Notes: a model not told the origin generated them from the letters alone. DNA of 64,000 nucleotides from a bacterium (GCA_021845685.1 JAJZVN010000004.1:62001-126000); one strand, 5' to 3'. Positions 20,863 to 30,342 are shown, numbered from the stretch's first letter. Made by a program: numbers and translations.

Positions 20863-20942
20863 TAAAACTTAACTTATTGATATTGTTTAACTTTTAACAT
20901 TCATTATTAAAAATTTTATGTGACGGATTTGTGCCAAAAGGG

Positions 20943-21446
20943 CTATTTTGGGCGGTTATTTTCTTTGCCGGTAGAATGAAAAATAATATCGAATAATCTT
21001 TCGTTAGTCTTGTTCATATAATCCACTTTCTCGGAAAGGGCGTCTATCTTGGTATCCAATTTATCGTCAAGGGCGTCTATCTTACCGTCGAGACGGGCTA
21101 TATTTGTATTAATCTTTTCGTCAAGATGTGCTATATCGGATTTAAGTTCATTTTTAAGAGAGTCTATCTTGTTGTCAAGGGCGGTAATCTTATCGTCAAG
21201 ACGGGCTATATTTGTATTAATCTTTTCGTCAAGATGTGCTATATCGGATTTAAGCTCGTTTTTAATAGCGTCTATCTTAATATCCATAGCGTCTATTCTG
21301 GTATTAGTCCCGTCTATTCTTGTATTGGTAGAATTTATCTTTTCATCGAGAATATCTATTTTGCCTATAAGTTTTTGAAGGTCGGGGACTATTAATTCCT
21401 GAATGACTTTTCTTATCGCATTTTCCTTAATACTTTCCGCAGACAT
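20943..21446 (-). CDS. Coiled-coil repeat protein of unknown function
   Basis: A 167-residue, charged protein that is almost entirely heptad coiled coil. It contains an internal tandem repeat of 36 residues (KNELKSDIAHLDEKINTNIA...KIDSL, about 62-97, repeated 98-133), matching a 108-bp repeat in the DNA (21091 and 21199), plus shorter NTRID repeats near residue 40. There is no signal peptide or membrane segment. Similar proteins are common hypothetical proteins next to mobile DNA, and repeat number may vary. No function can be assigned. Confidence 0.7.
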   Translation of the reverse strand: MSAESIKENAIRKVIQELIVPDLQKLIGKIDILDEKINSTNTRIDGTNTRIDAMDIKIDAIKNELKSDIAHLDEKINTNIARLDDKITALDNKIDSLKNELKSDIAHLDEKINTNIARLDGKIDALDDKLDTKIDALSEKVDYMNKTNERLFDIIFHSTGKENNRPK

Positions 21447-21528
21447 TTTAAACTCCCGTTTACTATTAAATTAATCCTTTTCTTAAATTATACCGCTGGC
21501 CGTTAAAATAGTAAAGATTTTTTTTAGC

Positions 21529-21562
21529 GGGGGACGGCTTTCATCCGCGGTGCCGTCCCCCC
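21529..21562. terminator. GC-rich hairpin downstream of the RND operon
   Basis: GGGGGACGGC ... GCCGTCCCCC forms a 10-bp stem with a 13-base loop, 15 bp after the end of the RND permease gene. There is no U-tract on the minus strand, so it may protect the 3' end or act as a weak stop. Confidence 0.5.
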
Positions 21563-21576
21563 TTATTTACCCATTA

Positions 21577-24500
21577 TTAATCCTTATCTTTAGCTTTACT
21601 CTTATTTATATCCTTTCCTATAAACATATATACGGTCGGAACGATAAATATAGTCAAAAAAGTACCTATACCCAAACCGCTCGCTATTACTAATCCTATA
21701 TCAAATCTGCTTACCGCTCCTGCTCCTGTAGCTATTAAAAGAGGCACGACTCCAAAAACCATTGCTGCGGTAGTCATTAATATAGGTCTCAGTCTAGTTG
21801 CTGAAGCCTGTTCTATGGCACTGCGTTTATCCAATCCTTCATTTTTCTGTAAATCGTTTGCAAATCTTGTGATAAGAATACCGTGTTTACTGACAAGTCC
21901 TATCAGCGTAACAAGTCCAACCTCGGTATATATGTTAATAGTGGCAAAACCGAGACTTAAAAATATCAATGCTCCGGTTAACGACATAGGAACGCTCACA
22001 AGTATAATAAGAGGATCTAGAAAACTATCAAATAGCGCCGAAAGAACTAAGAAAATAATTATAAGAGCGAAAAAAAAAGTTATAACCATGGTAGAACCTT
22101 CTTCCACATACTGCCGGGACTGTCCTGCAAAATTATATGAAAATCCCTTAGGAAATATAGTTTTAGATATACTTTTAAGATAATTAAGCGCCTGACCTAT
22201 AGTTACGCCAGGTTTAGTCGTAGCGGATAGCGTAACGGAATTTAGCTGGTTAAACTGGTTTAAAGATTCAGGCACCACGGACGTCTTAATTTTTATAAAA
22301 CTCGAAAGCGGCACCATATTCCCGTTAGAAGCAGCTACATAATAATTTTTTAACATGCTTGCATTAAATCTGTATTTCTGTATAACCTGAGGTATAACTT
22401 TATAGCTATAACCCTGCATCTCAAACCAGTTTACATAGTTTTCGCTCAACATCGTGGAAAGAGTATCGCCTATCTCTTGCATATTTACACCCATACTTTG
22501 AGCCTTGCTCCTGTCAATGGAAACATTCAAAAGAGGTTCGTCATATTTAAGATCGCTATCCATATATAAAAATAAACCGCTCTTCATAGCTCTTTCTTCA
22601 AAGCTATCGGAAACACTTCTTAATTCGCTGTAATTTGCGGTGGAAGTTATAACAAATTCAATGGGTAAACCCTGAGAACCGGGAAGACTCGGCAAAGGAA
22701 ATGCGACTAATTTTAAACCGGTTACCGTATTTAATTTACCCTGTAGTTCAGGCGTTAACTGCATCTGCGTTTTTTTTCTCTGACTCCACGGCTTAAGCAA
22801 AAAACCGGACATAAGAGAATCATTGCTTGAAGCTCCTAGTGCCATAAAATAATGACTGAGCTCAGGAAATGTTCTATAAATGCCGCCTATCTGTTTTGCA
22901 TATAAATTAAGATTTTTAAATGTGGATGTTGGAGCGGCTGTTCCCTGAACAAATATAACCCCCTGGTCTTCGGTAGGCGCAAGTTCCGTTTTAGTTGTTA
23001 TAAATAAAAAATATGCGCTGACTAAAACAACAATTATCACGAATGCGACTACAGGTTTGTAATCTAATACGCTATGTAATATTTTGGAATAAATTAATTT
23101 GATTTTATTAAACATAACATCTAAAAAATGCGGAAAACCTTTTTTGCCCATATCGGGTTTAAGAAACTTTGACGACATCATAGGAGATAAAGTCAGGGCA
23201 ATAATACCCGATATTATCACCGTGCCTGCAAGAGTAAAAGCAAATTCGGTAAATAAAGCGCCCGTAAGACCTGACATAAAACCTATAGGCAAAAACACCG
23301 CAACAAGCGTAATGGACATTGCTATAACCGGAATACCCAGTTCTCTTGCACCGATGAGCGCCGCCTCTACAGGCTTTTTTCCTTCTTCAATATGCCTGCT
23401 GACATTTTCCACTACTACTATGGCGTCATCGACGACAAGACCTATAGCCAGAACCATTGCAAGCAGCGTTAACAGGTTTATAGAGTAATGCAAATAATAC
23501 ATAATAAAAAGGTTTCCGATAATGGACAACGGTATAGCAATTATCGGTATTATTACGCTCCTGACAGAACCTAGAAACAAGAATATAATGATAACTACTA
23601 TCAATATCGTTTCTACTACCGCTTTAATAACTTCGCTTAAAGAACTTCTTATAAAAGTCGTCCTGTCGAATGCCACTCTAAGTCTGAGATGCGCGGGCAA
23701 TTGCGCTCTCAGAGACGGCAGGATTTTCCTTATATTATTTACAACCGTCAGAGGATTGGCGGTAGGAGTAATAAATATACCCATAACAACGGCTTTTTCT
23801 CCGTTCATAATATTTCCGGCGTCATAACTTTGAGAACCAAGTTCTACTGTACCGATATTCTTGATTCTAACTAAAGTACCGTTGTCGTTTGCTACAACTA
23901 AATTTTTAAATTGCTTAACATTGTGCAGATACGTGCCTGCAGAAACATTGACCTGCAGGTACTCGCTTTTTGTATATCCGTTTGCGGCAATATAGTTATT
24001 ATTCGCAAGAGCCTGCGAAACCTGTACCGGCGTAACATTAAATTCTGCCATTTTTTCAGGGTTAAGCCAAATTCGCATTGCAAATGACTTATTGCCGTAT
24101 ATCATTACCTGCCCGACGCCGTTTATTGACTGTATTTTTGGCTGCACCGCCCTGCTTATATAATCGGTTATTTGAGAACCGCTCATTGACTTAGATGTAA
24201 AAGCCAAGTAAAGATATGCCAAATTAGTTACGCTTGTTTTAGTAATAAGCGGAAGCTGTGATTGTTTAGGCAATTGATTTAGAACTGCATTTGTCTCTGA
24301 AAGAACCTCGGCAAGAGCGGCATTAGAATTATAATTAAGCTTCATAAAAACGCTTATAGTGCTCATACCCTCTTTACTAGACGATTCCATATAATCTATG
24401 CCGTCAGCGGAAGCGATTGCCCTTTCAAGCGGCATTGTTATAAAACCCTGAACAACATTTGCATCGGCGCCAGGATATGCTGTTTGCACGGTGACTAAGG

Positions 24501-24654
24501 TGTCTTCAACTTTTGGATATTCTCTCAAACTAAGTTCCGATAAAGACCTTGCACCCAAAATAAGTATAACTAGACTCAAAACAATAGCAAGTACTGGTCT
24601 TTTTATAAAAATATCGGTAAAATTGCTCGCTTCGCCACGTGTTGAACCGTTCAT
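21577..24654 (-). CDS. RND-family multidrug efflux permease (HAE1/AcrB type)
   Basis: Proton-driven inner-membrane pump of a tripartite efflux system. The 1025-residue protein begins FTDIFIKRPVLAIVLSLVILILG, has the two large periplasmic loops, twelve membrane helices, and the helix-4 motif AIGLVVDDAIVVVENVSRHIEEG with the paired Asp residues of the proton relay (near residue 398). PV-EA--GARELGIPVIAMS and the C-terminal GLVTLIGLVSKHGILI block are also typical. AAGGGG precedes the ATG. The gene follows the adaptor gene by 20 bp and both are divergent from the outer-membrane factor gene. Confidence 0.95.
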   Translation of the reverse strand: MNGSTRGEASNFTDIFIKRPVLAIVLSLVILILGARSLSELSLREYPKVEDTLVTVQTAYPGADANVVQGFITMPLERAIASADGIDYMESSSKEGMSTISVFMKLNYNSNAALAEVLSETNAVLNQLPKQSQLPLITKTSVTNLAYLYLAFTSKSMSGSQITDYISRAVQPKIQSINGVGQVMIYGNKSFAMRIWLNPEKMAEFNVTPVQVSQALANNNYIAANGYTKSEYLQVNVSAGTYLHNVKQFKNLVVANDNGTLVRIKNIGTVELGSQSYDAGNIMNGEKAVVMGIFITPTANPLTVVNNIRKILPSLRAQLPAHLRLRVAFDRTTFIRSSLSEVIKAVVETILIVVIIIFLFLGSVRSVIIPIIAIPLSIIGNLFIMYYLHYSINLLTLLAMVLAIGLVVDDAIVVVENVSRHIEEGKKPVEAALIGARELGIPVIAMSITLVAVFLPIGFMSGLTGALFTEFAFTLAGTVIISGIIALTLSPMMSSKFLKPDMGKKGFPHFLDVMFNKIKLIYSKILHSVLDYKPVVAFVIIVVLVSAYFLFITTKTELAPTEDQGVIFVQGTAAPTSTFKNLNLYAKQIGGIYRTFPELSHYFMALGASSNDSLMSGFLLKPWSQRKKTQMQLTPELQGKLNTVTGLKLVAFPLPSLPGSQGLPIEFVITSTANYSELRSVSDSFEERAMKSGLFLYMDSDLKYDEPLLNVSIDRSKAQSMGVNMQEIGDTLSTMLSENYVNWFEMQGYSYKVIPQVIQKYRFNASMLKNYYVAASNGNMVPLSSFIKIKTSVVPESLNQFNQLNSVTLSATTKPGVTIGQALNYLKSISKTIFPKGFSYNFAGQSRQYVEEGSTMVITFFFALIIIFLVLSALFDSFLDPLIILVSVPMSLTGALIFLSLGFATINIYTEVGLVTLIGLVSKHGILITRFANDLQKNEGLDKRSAIEQASATRLRPILMTTAAMVFGVVPLLIATGAGAVSRFDIGLVIASGLGIGTFLTIFIVPTVYMFIGKDINKSKAKDKD

Positions 24655-24674
24655 TTATGAATTCCCCTTACCGT

Positions 24675-25778
24675 TTATTTTACTGTTAATGCTTTTTTAT
24701 TGTTGTTTTCTATTACAACCTCAACACCGTTTCTCAGTTTAACCTGTCCTGCGGTAACAACCGTCTCGCCTGCTTTTAAGCCTTTTAATACAACTACTCT
24801 GCCGTTTCTAGAATCTCCAGCCGTTATATATTGCGTATTCGCCACATATTCGTTATTCTTTTTTGTAACGACATAAACAAAATCTCCGTAAGGATTATAT
24901 GTTATCGCAGTTGCAGGTACTGTAATTACATTGTGTATTACGGGCAATAAAACGCTGCCCGTCACAAACATTCCAGGTCTTAAAATAATATCTTTATTGT
25001 TCACCGCCGCCCTGACGGTTATATTGCGGGAAACGTTGTTTACATCTATGCTTATTGTTTTTATTATTCCCGTGAATATTTTACCTATATGCGAATCTAC
25101 GCTTATATCTATTTTTTGATTAATTTTTAGCCTGCTTAAATCATTCTGAGGCATAGTAAAATCTACATATATAGGATTAACAGAATACAGAGAAATAATA
25201 TCGGCACCCGTATTTATGTATTGGCCTAAGTTTACCGAGGTCTGTCCTCTTATCCCCACTATCCCGGTAAAGGGCGCTCTTATAGTCATATTTTGTATAG
25301 TTACTTCGGTTTGCTTAATCATAGCTTCATTCTGTTTAAATGTGGATAGCATCTGAATATAAGACGCTTTAGATACGGCATTTTTTTGATATGCCTTTTT
25401 ATATTGTTCGTAGTTAAATTTGTTTACTATTAATTGTGATTTATATTGCTGCAGCTGGGCAAGCTGAAAGGAATCGTCCAATTTAACTAAAATTTTATTT
25501 TTTTTAACAAACTCGCCTGAACTGAAATATATGCCTGCAACTTGTCCTGCAACCTGTGTAGTTACGTTTACGGAATTTACAGATACTACATTGCCTATTG
25601 TCCTTATATACGGCTGCCAGTCGCCGATCTTAGACAAGGCAACCGACACATACACTGGAGGATATTTCCGCTTCATTGCAGCCATATGCATTTCATATCC
25701 CTTATAAGCCTTATATCCAAACAACCCGCCAAATATAACCAATAAGACGACAAATGTCAGTAAAAAACGTTTTAACAT
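24675..25778 (-). CDS. Periplasmic adaptor (membrane fusion protein) of the RND pump
   Basis: A 367-residue HlyD/MexE-type protein with an N-terminal membrane anchor (about 5-22), lipoyl-domain halves around VAGIYFSSGEFVKKNKILVKLD (split near 85-105) and ITIRAPFTGIVGIRGQTSVNLGQYI, a short alpha-hairpin between them, and a beta-barrel/membrane-proximal region ending in GLKAGETVVTAGQVKLRNGVEV. It links the permease to the outer-membrane channel. AGAAGG lies before the ATG; the promoter is in the region shared with the divergent channel gene. Confidence 0.94.
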   Translation of the reverse strand: MLKRFLLTFVVLLVIFGGLFGYKAYKGYEMHMAAMKRKYPPVYVSVALSKIGDWQPYIRTIGNVVSVNSVNVTTQVAGQVAGIYFSSGEFVKKNKILVKLDDSFQLAQLQQYKSQLIVNKFNYEQYKKAYQKNAVSKASYIQMLSTFKQNEAMIKQTEVTIQNMTIRAPFTGIVGIRGQTSVNLGQYINTGADIISLYSVNPIYVDFTMPQNDLSRLKINQKIDISVDSHIGKIFTGIIKTISIDVNNVSRNITVRAAVNNKDIILRPGMFVTGSVLLPVIHNVITVPATAITYNPYGDFVYVVTKKNNEYVANTQYITAGDSRNGRVVVLKGLKAGETVVTAGQVKLRNGVEVVIENNNKKALTVK

Positions 25779-25825
25779 AAAATTGCCTTCTGCTTAATAA
25801 TTAATTTTATAAAATAAAAAAGTAA

Positions 25826-25886
25826 TTGACAATATGACTTTATAGTCAGTATAATTAGAATATATTAAATTTAATTGACAGTCAAT
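25826..25886. promoter_or_regulatory. Shared efflux promoter region with two palindromes
   Basis: On the plus strand TTGACA (25826-25831) and TATAAT (25850-25855) are 18 bp apart. The spacer holds the inverted repeat TGACTTTATAGTCA (25835-25848), and a second perfect palindrome ATTGACAGTCAAT is at 25874-25886, just after the expected start of transcription. Both share the half site TGAC/GTCA. This is the layout of a repressor operator, for example of a TetR-type regulator, serving the divergent efflux genes; no regulator gene is nearby. Confidence 0.7.
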
Positions 25887-25901
25887 AAATTTTATTATAA
25901 A

Positions 25902-27341
25902 ATGAAAAAGAAAATTATAGTTTTAATTTACATGAATTTAGCATTTTTTCTCAGCGGGTGCGCCTTATATACCGCACCAAAAGAAGTTGCGGTAAAAATA
26001 CCGAATAAATTTAAATATTCGGTTAAAACTCAGAGATATTTCATAAAAAATGACTGGTGGAAAAACTTTAAAGATAAAGAACTGAATATTTTGGTCGGCA
26101 AAGCTCTTAAAGATAATTTAAATTATCTTATTGCAGTAAAAAATATTCAAGTTGCAAGAACTTATGTATCTCAAAACGAATCTAACTTATTTCCTATTAT
26201 TAATTTTAGCTACAACGGTTCAAGAAATAAACTACCTGCTTATGGAACTGGCACTGTTCAGAAAGGGGCGTCTTCATCTTCAACTTCTATTTACAATTTA
26301 AATCAAGCCGGCTTTAGCGCATCTTATGAACTTGATGTTTGGCATCAAATTAGTAACACGATAAATCAGGCAAAATCTAACGTTGCTGTTTCTAAAGAAG
26401 ACGCAGATGTTATAAAATTAACGCTTATCAGCAATGTAGCGCAATCATATTTTCAAATAATTGCGCTTAATGCGGAAACTAAAAATTTAAGAAAACAATA
26501 CCTCGCCGAAAAAGAAATTTTGAAACTTAATTTAGTCCAATATAAAGACGGACTTGTTAGCGCAGAACCCGTGGAAAATGCAAAAATTTCACTTGAGGCT
26601 TTAAAAACCTATTTAAATAACTCTATAAAACTAAAAGATATTACGCAAAATACGCTCGCGTATTATCTTGGAAAATTCCCAGAAAAATTTAAAATAGAAA
26701 CAAAAAAAAACCATCTTTATAATAATTTTCAAGATATAAATTATATCAATTTAATACCGCCGAACATCCCTTCGGACATATTAACCCAAAGACCCGATGT
26801 TAAAGAAGCCGGATACAATGTTTTATCATATGCTTATGCTAAAAAAATAAGCCTTGCCAATTTTTTCCCTACATTCAGCCTAACAGGCGAATATGGCTAT
26901 GCAAGTCCGAGCCTCGGTAATTTTATAACCGATGCAAACAGCGTATGGAATTTCGGTTTAAATATATTAGCTCCTATTTTTAATTACAAAGAGAACATAA
27001 GCATTTATAAAAGATCACAGCTTCAATACAAACAGGCTGTTCTTAATTATAGAAACACCATAATAAATGCGTTCAGCGAAACGGACAGCGCTCTTGCTTC
27101 TTATAAAAGAGATTTTAAAACTTTAAACAGTTATAAAAGCAATGTGATTTACTCCTCAAAACTATTTCATATTTACAGTGTGCAGTATATGGCAGGCATT
27201 ACAAACAGGATAACATATTTAACTTATAAATTAAACCTGCTCAATGCTAAATATAATCTTATAAATCAAAACCTGCTTTTGCAAGAAGATGTTATAAATA
27301 TATATAACACGCTCGGCATGGGGCTTAAGCAAAATGCTTAA
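25902..27341 (+). CDS. Outer-membrane factor lipoprotein (NodT/OprM type) of the RND pump
   Basis: The channel of the tripartite pump. It has a lipoprotein signal peptide with lipobox LSGC (lipidated Cys near residue 20 from the chosen start), followed by two OEP repeats rich in long helices, including WWKNFKDKELNILVGKAL, ASYELDVWHQISNTINQAK, the family motif IPSDILTQRPDVKEAGYNVL and LAPIFN. A TTG at 25875 would add nine residues (MTVNKFYYK), but that codon lies inside the ATTGACAGTCAAT palindrome, so the ATG at 25902 that opens a typical MKKK signal is preferred. Confidence 0.92.
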   Translation: MKKKIIVLIYMNLAFFLSGCALYTAPKEVAVKIPNKFKYSVKTQRYFIKNDWWKNFKDKELNILVGKALKDNLNYLIAVKNIQVARTYVSQNESNLFPIINFSYNGSRNKLPAYGTGTVQKGASSSSTSIYNLNQAGFSASYELDVWHQISNTINQAKSNVAVSKEDADVIKLTLISNVAQSYFQIIALNAETKNLRKQYLAEKEILKLNLVQYKDGLVSAEPVENAKISLEALKTYLNNSIKLKDITQNTLAYYLGKFPEKFKIETKKNHLYNNFQDINYINLIPPNIPSDILTQRPDVKEAGYNVLSYAYAKKISLANFFPTFSLTGEYGYASPSLGNFITDANSVWNFGLNILAPIFNYKENISIYKRSQLQYKQAVLNYRNTIINAFSETDSALASYKRDFKTLNSYKSNVIYSSKLFHIYSVQYMAGITNRITYLTYKLNLLNAKYNLINQNLLLQEDVINIYNTLGMGLKQNA

Positions 27342-27430
27342 TATTATTTATTAAACGACGTAAAATTGCCGATTAAAATGTACATCATGATTAAAGTTCC
27401 TAATCCTGCGATAGAAAATTTATTTTATAT

Positions 27431-27575
27431 ATTTATTCCTGCTTTCGCAGAAATGACTTTGCCTGTATTTAGTTTCTAATCCAATAGGCATCATTCCCGC
27501 GCATGCTGGAATCCAGTGTTTGTCTAACATTAGAAAGTTTTGGATAGTTTCTAATGCAGGATTGAAGAAAACGTT
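27431..27575. repeat. BIME/REP-like dispersed repeat, copy 3
   Basis: Contains a left unit ATTCCTGCTTTCGCAGAAATGAC and a right unit CATTCCCGCGCATGCTGGAATCCAG in inverted arrangement, followed by a tail GTGTTTGTCTAACATTAG...GCAGGATTGAAGAA that matches the tail of copy 1 at 9103-9185. It lies after the outer-membrane factor gene. Confidence 0.65.
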
Positions 27576-27584
27576 CATTGTTGT

Positions 27585-27704
27585 CAACTTTTAATTTGTC
27601 TATTGAATTTAACTTTTAATTTGTCATAATATCCCGTTTATTATTATTTTTAGTTAAGGAATAGACAAATTAAAAGTTATTTTGTTATAGACATTTTAAA
27701 AGTT
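27585..27704. mobile_element. MITE-like element with doubled terminal repeats (IS21-like ends)
   Basis: The left side has two direct copies of AACTTTTAATTTGTC (27586-27600 and 27611-27625); the right side has the reverse complements at 27664-27678 and 27690-27704. Repeat spacing (25-26 bp) is the same on both sides, so the whole is an inverted pair of double repeats with about 40 bp in between. IS21-family elements typically have multiple repeats at their ends, so this may be a deletion derivative of one; no transposase remains. Confidence 0.6.
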
Positions 27705-27881
27705 ATTAACAGAAAAAGACGTTCATTTGACATTTATTATAATTTAAGATAGTATATAAAAAATTAATCTAATAAGCACAATATTACTGAATACAAATAA
27801 TAAGTATAAATTAATATAATTAATATAGGTATAATTTAAAAATAATATTAATAATGTAAATATAAAGGGAGGTAATCAATT

Positions 27882-28262
27882 ATGAATCCAACGGTTCTAA
27901 GATTGAAAAATATTATTGCAATTTCTTGTTTAATAATATTTTCGGCTGTAGCTCTTAATCTGTTTATACAATCCAATGCGTTTGCTATGAAAACTAATGT
28001 AAATAATGCTGCTTTTCAATACAAAAAAGGCATAGGTGCAATGCATGGCGGATATAATATGACAGCAATCCAGCATTTTCAAAAAGCTATAATTTTAAAA
28101 CCTCATTTTGCAAAAGCATGGGGTAAAATGGGAATCGCGCTTCATAGGCTCGGTTTTCCTTCATTAAGCATTGTTTCGCTAAAAAAAGCTTTGCAATATA
28201 ATCCGAAACTCATCTGGGCAAAAAAATTTCTTAAAAAATACGAAATGGAACCTGGCCGCTAA
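27882..28262 (+). CDS. Small exported TPR protein
   Basis: A 126-residue protein with an N-terminal hydrophobic segment (about 11-33, probably a signal peptide ending near AFA) and then one to two tetratricopeptide repeats: MTAIQHFQKAIILKPHFAKAWGKMGIALHRLG and SIVSLKKALQYNPKLIWAKKFL. GGGAGGT lies at good spacing before the ATG. It stands alone between repeat-rich gaps. TPRs bind proteins; the partner is unknown. Confidence 0.75.
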   Translation: MNPTVLRLKNIIAISCLIIFSAVALNLFIQSNAFAMKTNVNNAAFQYKKGIGAMHGGYNMTAIQHFQKAIILKPHFAKAWGKMGIALHRLGFPSLSIVSLKKALQYNPKLIWAKKFLKKYEMEPGR

Positions 28263-28457
28263 TTGCCGTTAATTTTTTTATTTATACAAATAATGCCTTA
28301 ATTACTTATTTTTTTGTATCAAATTTATAACTTTGCGATCACGTTCTTGCTTGTTTACTATTATTGTAAGGTGAGAGGACGGGGATTGCAAAGTTATTCT
28401 CGTCCAATAGCTATTATATATTATATAAGATACAGGCGTCGAAAGCCGCTTATTAAT

Positions 28458-28541
28458 CTACAAGATAAAACCTACAAGATAAAACCTACAAGATAAAATC
28501 TACAAGATAAAATCTACAAGATAAAATCTACAAGATAAATA
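28458..28541. repeat. 14-bp tandem repeat, six copies
   Basis: Six head-to-tail copies of CTACAAGATAAAA(C/T), with a last unit ending AATA. It sits in the gap between the TPR gene and the convergent membrane protein gene. There are no spacers, so it is not a CRISPR. Confidence 0.9.
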
Positions 28542-28548
28542 AGATAAA

Positions 28549-29820
28549 TCAAGAACTTTTTTCCATAATAAATAAATTTATCAAAAATATTACGGAAGCG
28601 GCTATTAATAATGCCGATGATATTTTTATGAGATTTATGTCTAAAATAAGTAAAGAAAATGATGCAGCGGGAACAGCCGCTGCAAATAATATTAAATCTA
28701 TATATTGCATATATTTTTTTTGCATATTTCCTATTAATCCTTTATAAGCGCCTTTTTTTACTTTTTCAAATTTTCTTAAACTTATTAAAAACGGAAATAT
28801 TTTATGCAAAAAACCGATTATGACCATTCCTGCATAACCAAATAAACCGATAAATCCGAAAGCATAATAAATACCCGGATTTTCAGCTATTGCTCTTTCG
28901 GGCAAAAATAATATTAAATTCCCCATAAAAACTGCAGCCAATAAAAAAATAATACCCAAATACAGATAAAAAATTGTAATATCCCATTTTTTCTTAATCC
29001 TGCCGTTCATTAAATTAAAAAATTCAAAACAAAATACAATTATTCCGGCAGATAATAAAATGCTGCCTGCATAAAACAAACCTAATCCGAATAAATTATA
29101 AAACCCGTCTATAATTGAAGAAATTACAAGTAAAATAATTCCTGCATTTAATAGTATGAAATCCGCTAACCATATAAAATTTTTAGGCGTTTTTGTCATA
29201 TAAAACATTGGAAGTAAACGATAAGATATTGCAATAAACAGCATAATGACAAAACCTGCGAACATCAAATAAATATGGCTCATCAAAGAATCAAAAATAT
29301 ATTTTCCTCCTATATTAAAATAAAATGAGAGTGCCATATATGTGCCTATTGAAAGTCCGATAAAAAGATAAATATAGGCAAACAAGATTCCAAAACTTGT
29401 GTAGTCCCATTTTCTTATCTTTTTCAGGCTTATCATCATATTTATATTGTAAATAATAACCGAGGCAAATAATAAACAGCCGCCTAATGCAATGAAGACA
29501 GGGCTAAAATAATGCATTCCCGCAATAAAAACTATAAGCGCAATAATATAAACATAATAAACATAGTAAAATGTTTTTTCAAAAGCTATTTTAACCCCGA
29601 GAGCAACAGGCAATAGCATATAAGATGCTCCCATAATTACCATTAAAAGAAAACCTAAAGTAAAAATATGTGTTAAGGATATTATTTTCGTGTTCATAAA
29701 AAAATAAGTCAAAAAATTATTTGAATCAATAAACATATAATAAAAAAACAATATTAAAAAAATAGACCCCGTTTTAATATGTCTTAAAGCTATATTTACG
29801 GAACTATCGCCGGAATTCAT
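28549..29820 (-). CDS. Polytopic membrane protein resembling haem-copper oxidase subunit I/NnrS-like proteins
   Basis: About 423 residues with roughly twelve membrane helices. Histidines occur at helix starts in contexts reminiscent of haem ligands: LTHIFTLGFLLMVIMGASYMLLP, SHIYLMFAGFVIMLFIAISYRLLP and GFLHKIFPFL. The repeated H-x(n)-Y-LLP pattern recalls subunit I-like proteins of unknown function found with respiratory genes, not a true oxidase. The longer start at 29847 adds MICCRRRKT, but GGAG of that stretch is a good ribosome site for the ATG at 29820, which is chosen. It is followed upstream by a MIP18-family gene on the same strand, 19 bp from the longer start. Confidence 0.6.
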   Translation of the reverse strand: MNSGDSSVNIALRHIKTGSIFLILFFYYMFIDSNNFLTYFFMNTKIISLTHIFTLGFLLMVIMGASYMLLPVALGVKIAFEKTFYYVYYVYIIALIVFIAGMHYFSPVFIALGGCLLFASVIIYNINMMISLKKIRKWDYTSFGILFAYIYLFIGLSIGTYMALSFYFNIGGKYIFDSLMSHIYLMFAGFVIMLFIAISYRLLPMFYMTKTPKNFIWLADFILLNAGIILLVISSIIDGFYNLFGLGLFYAGSILLSAGIIVFCFEFFNLMNGRIKKKWDITIFYLYLGIIFLLAAVFMGNLILFLPERAIAENPGIYYAFGFIGLFGYAGMVIIGFLHKIFPFLISLRKFEKVKKGAYKGLIGNMQKKYMQYIDLILFAAAVPAASFSLLILDINLIKISSALLIAASVIFLINLFIMEKSS

Positions 29821-29866
29821 AGTTTTTCTCCTTCTGCAACATATCATATAATGTAATTTTTAATTT

Positions 29867-30172
29867 TTAATGCTTATGCAATTTCTCTAAAATTTCAGGT
29901 TTTATCATAGAATAATTCCATTCGGGTTCCCAAACTATATTCACCTCTGCGTTTTCTATTCCTTCAAGTTTTTTTAGCGATTCTTCAACTTCAAATTTTA
30001 TTACATTGCTTAGCGGACAGCCTTTTGAGGTTAAAGTCATAAAAACAGCCGCTTTTTTATTTTGTTCATCAATTTTTATATCGTAAATCAATCCTAAATC
30101 AACTATATTTACTTCAAGCTCCGGGTCTATTATCTGTTTTAAATTTTCTAAAATATCGTTTTTTGTTATCAT
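29867..30172 (-). CDS. MIP18/SufT-family (DUF59) Fe-S assembly-type protein
   Basis: A 101-residue protein with the full DUF59 pattern: IIDPELEVNIVDLGLIYDIKID (about 13-34) and MTLTSKGCPLSNVIKFEVEESL (about 45-66), containing the conserved cysteine of the T-x-K-G-C-P motif. Members help metal-sulfur cluster assembly or transfer. Typical members end with a WxP segment, seen here as VNIVWEPEWNYSMI. It is just upstream of the haem-copper-like membrane protein and probably co-transcribed with it. Confidence 0.88.
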   Translation of the reverse strand: MITKNDILENLKQIIDPELEVNIVDLGLIYDIKIDEQNKKAAVFMTLTSKGCPLSNVIKFEVEESLKKLEGIENAEVNIVWEPEWNYSMIKPEILEKLHKH

Positions 30173-30227
30173 AATGTATTACCGCCCATTAATTAATTTT
30201 TTTCATTTTATTTTATTCAAATATTAT

Positions 30228-30278
30228 TATTATATTCTATTATTATATTCTATTATTATATTCTATTATTATATTTTT
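30228..30278. repeat. 13-bp tandem repeat
   Basis: About 3.9 copies of TATTATATTCTAT in the divergent promoter region between the MIP18-family gene and the DUF5752 gene. Confidence 0.85.
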
Positions 30279-30342
30279 ATATTATCACAATAAAATTAAA
30301 AAAAATTTGATTATTATCACAATTTGTATTAAAATAAAAAAC

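Noticed and set aside
28458-28541. CRISPR array
   Set aside because: Six 14-bp units are directly joined without spacers and there are no cas genes; it is a simple tandem repeat.
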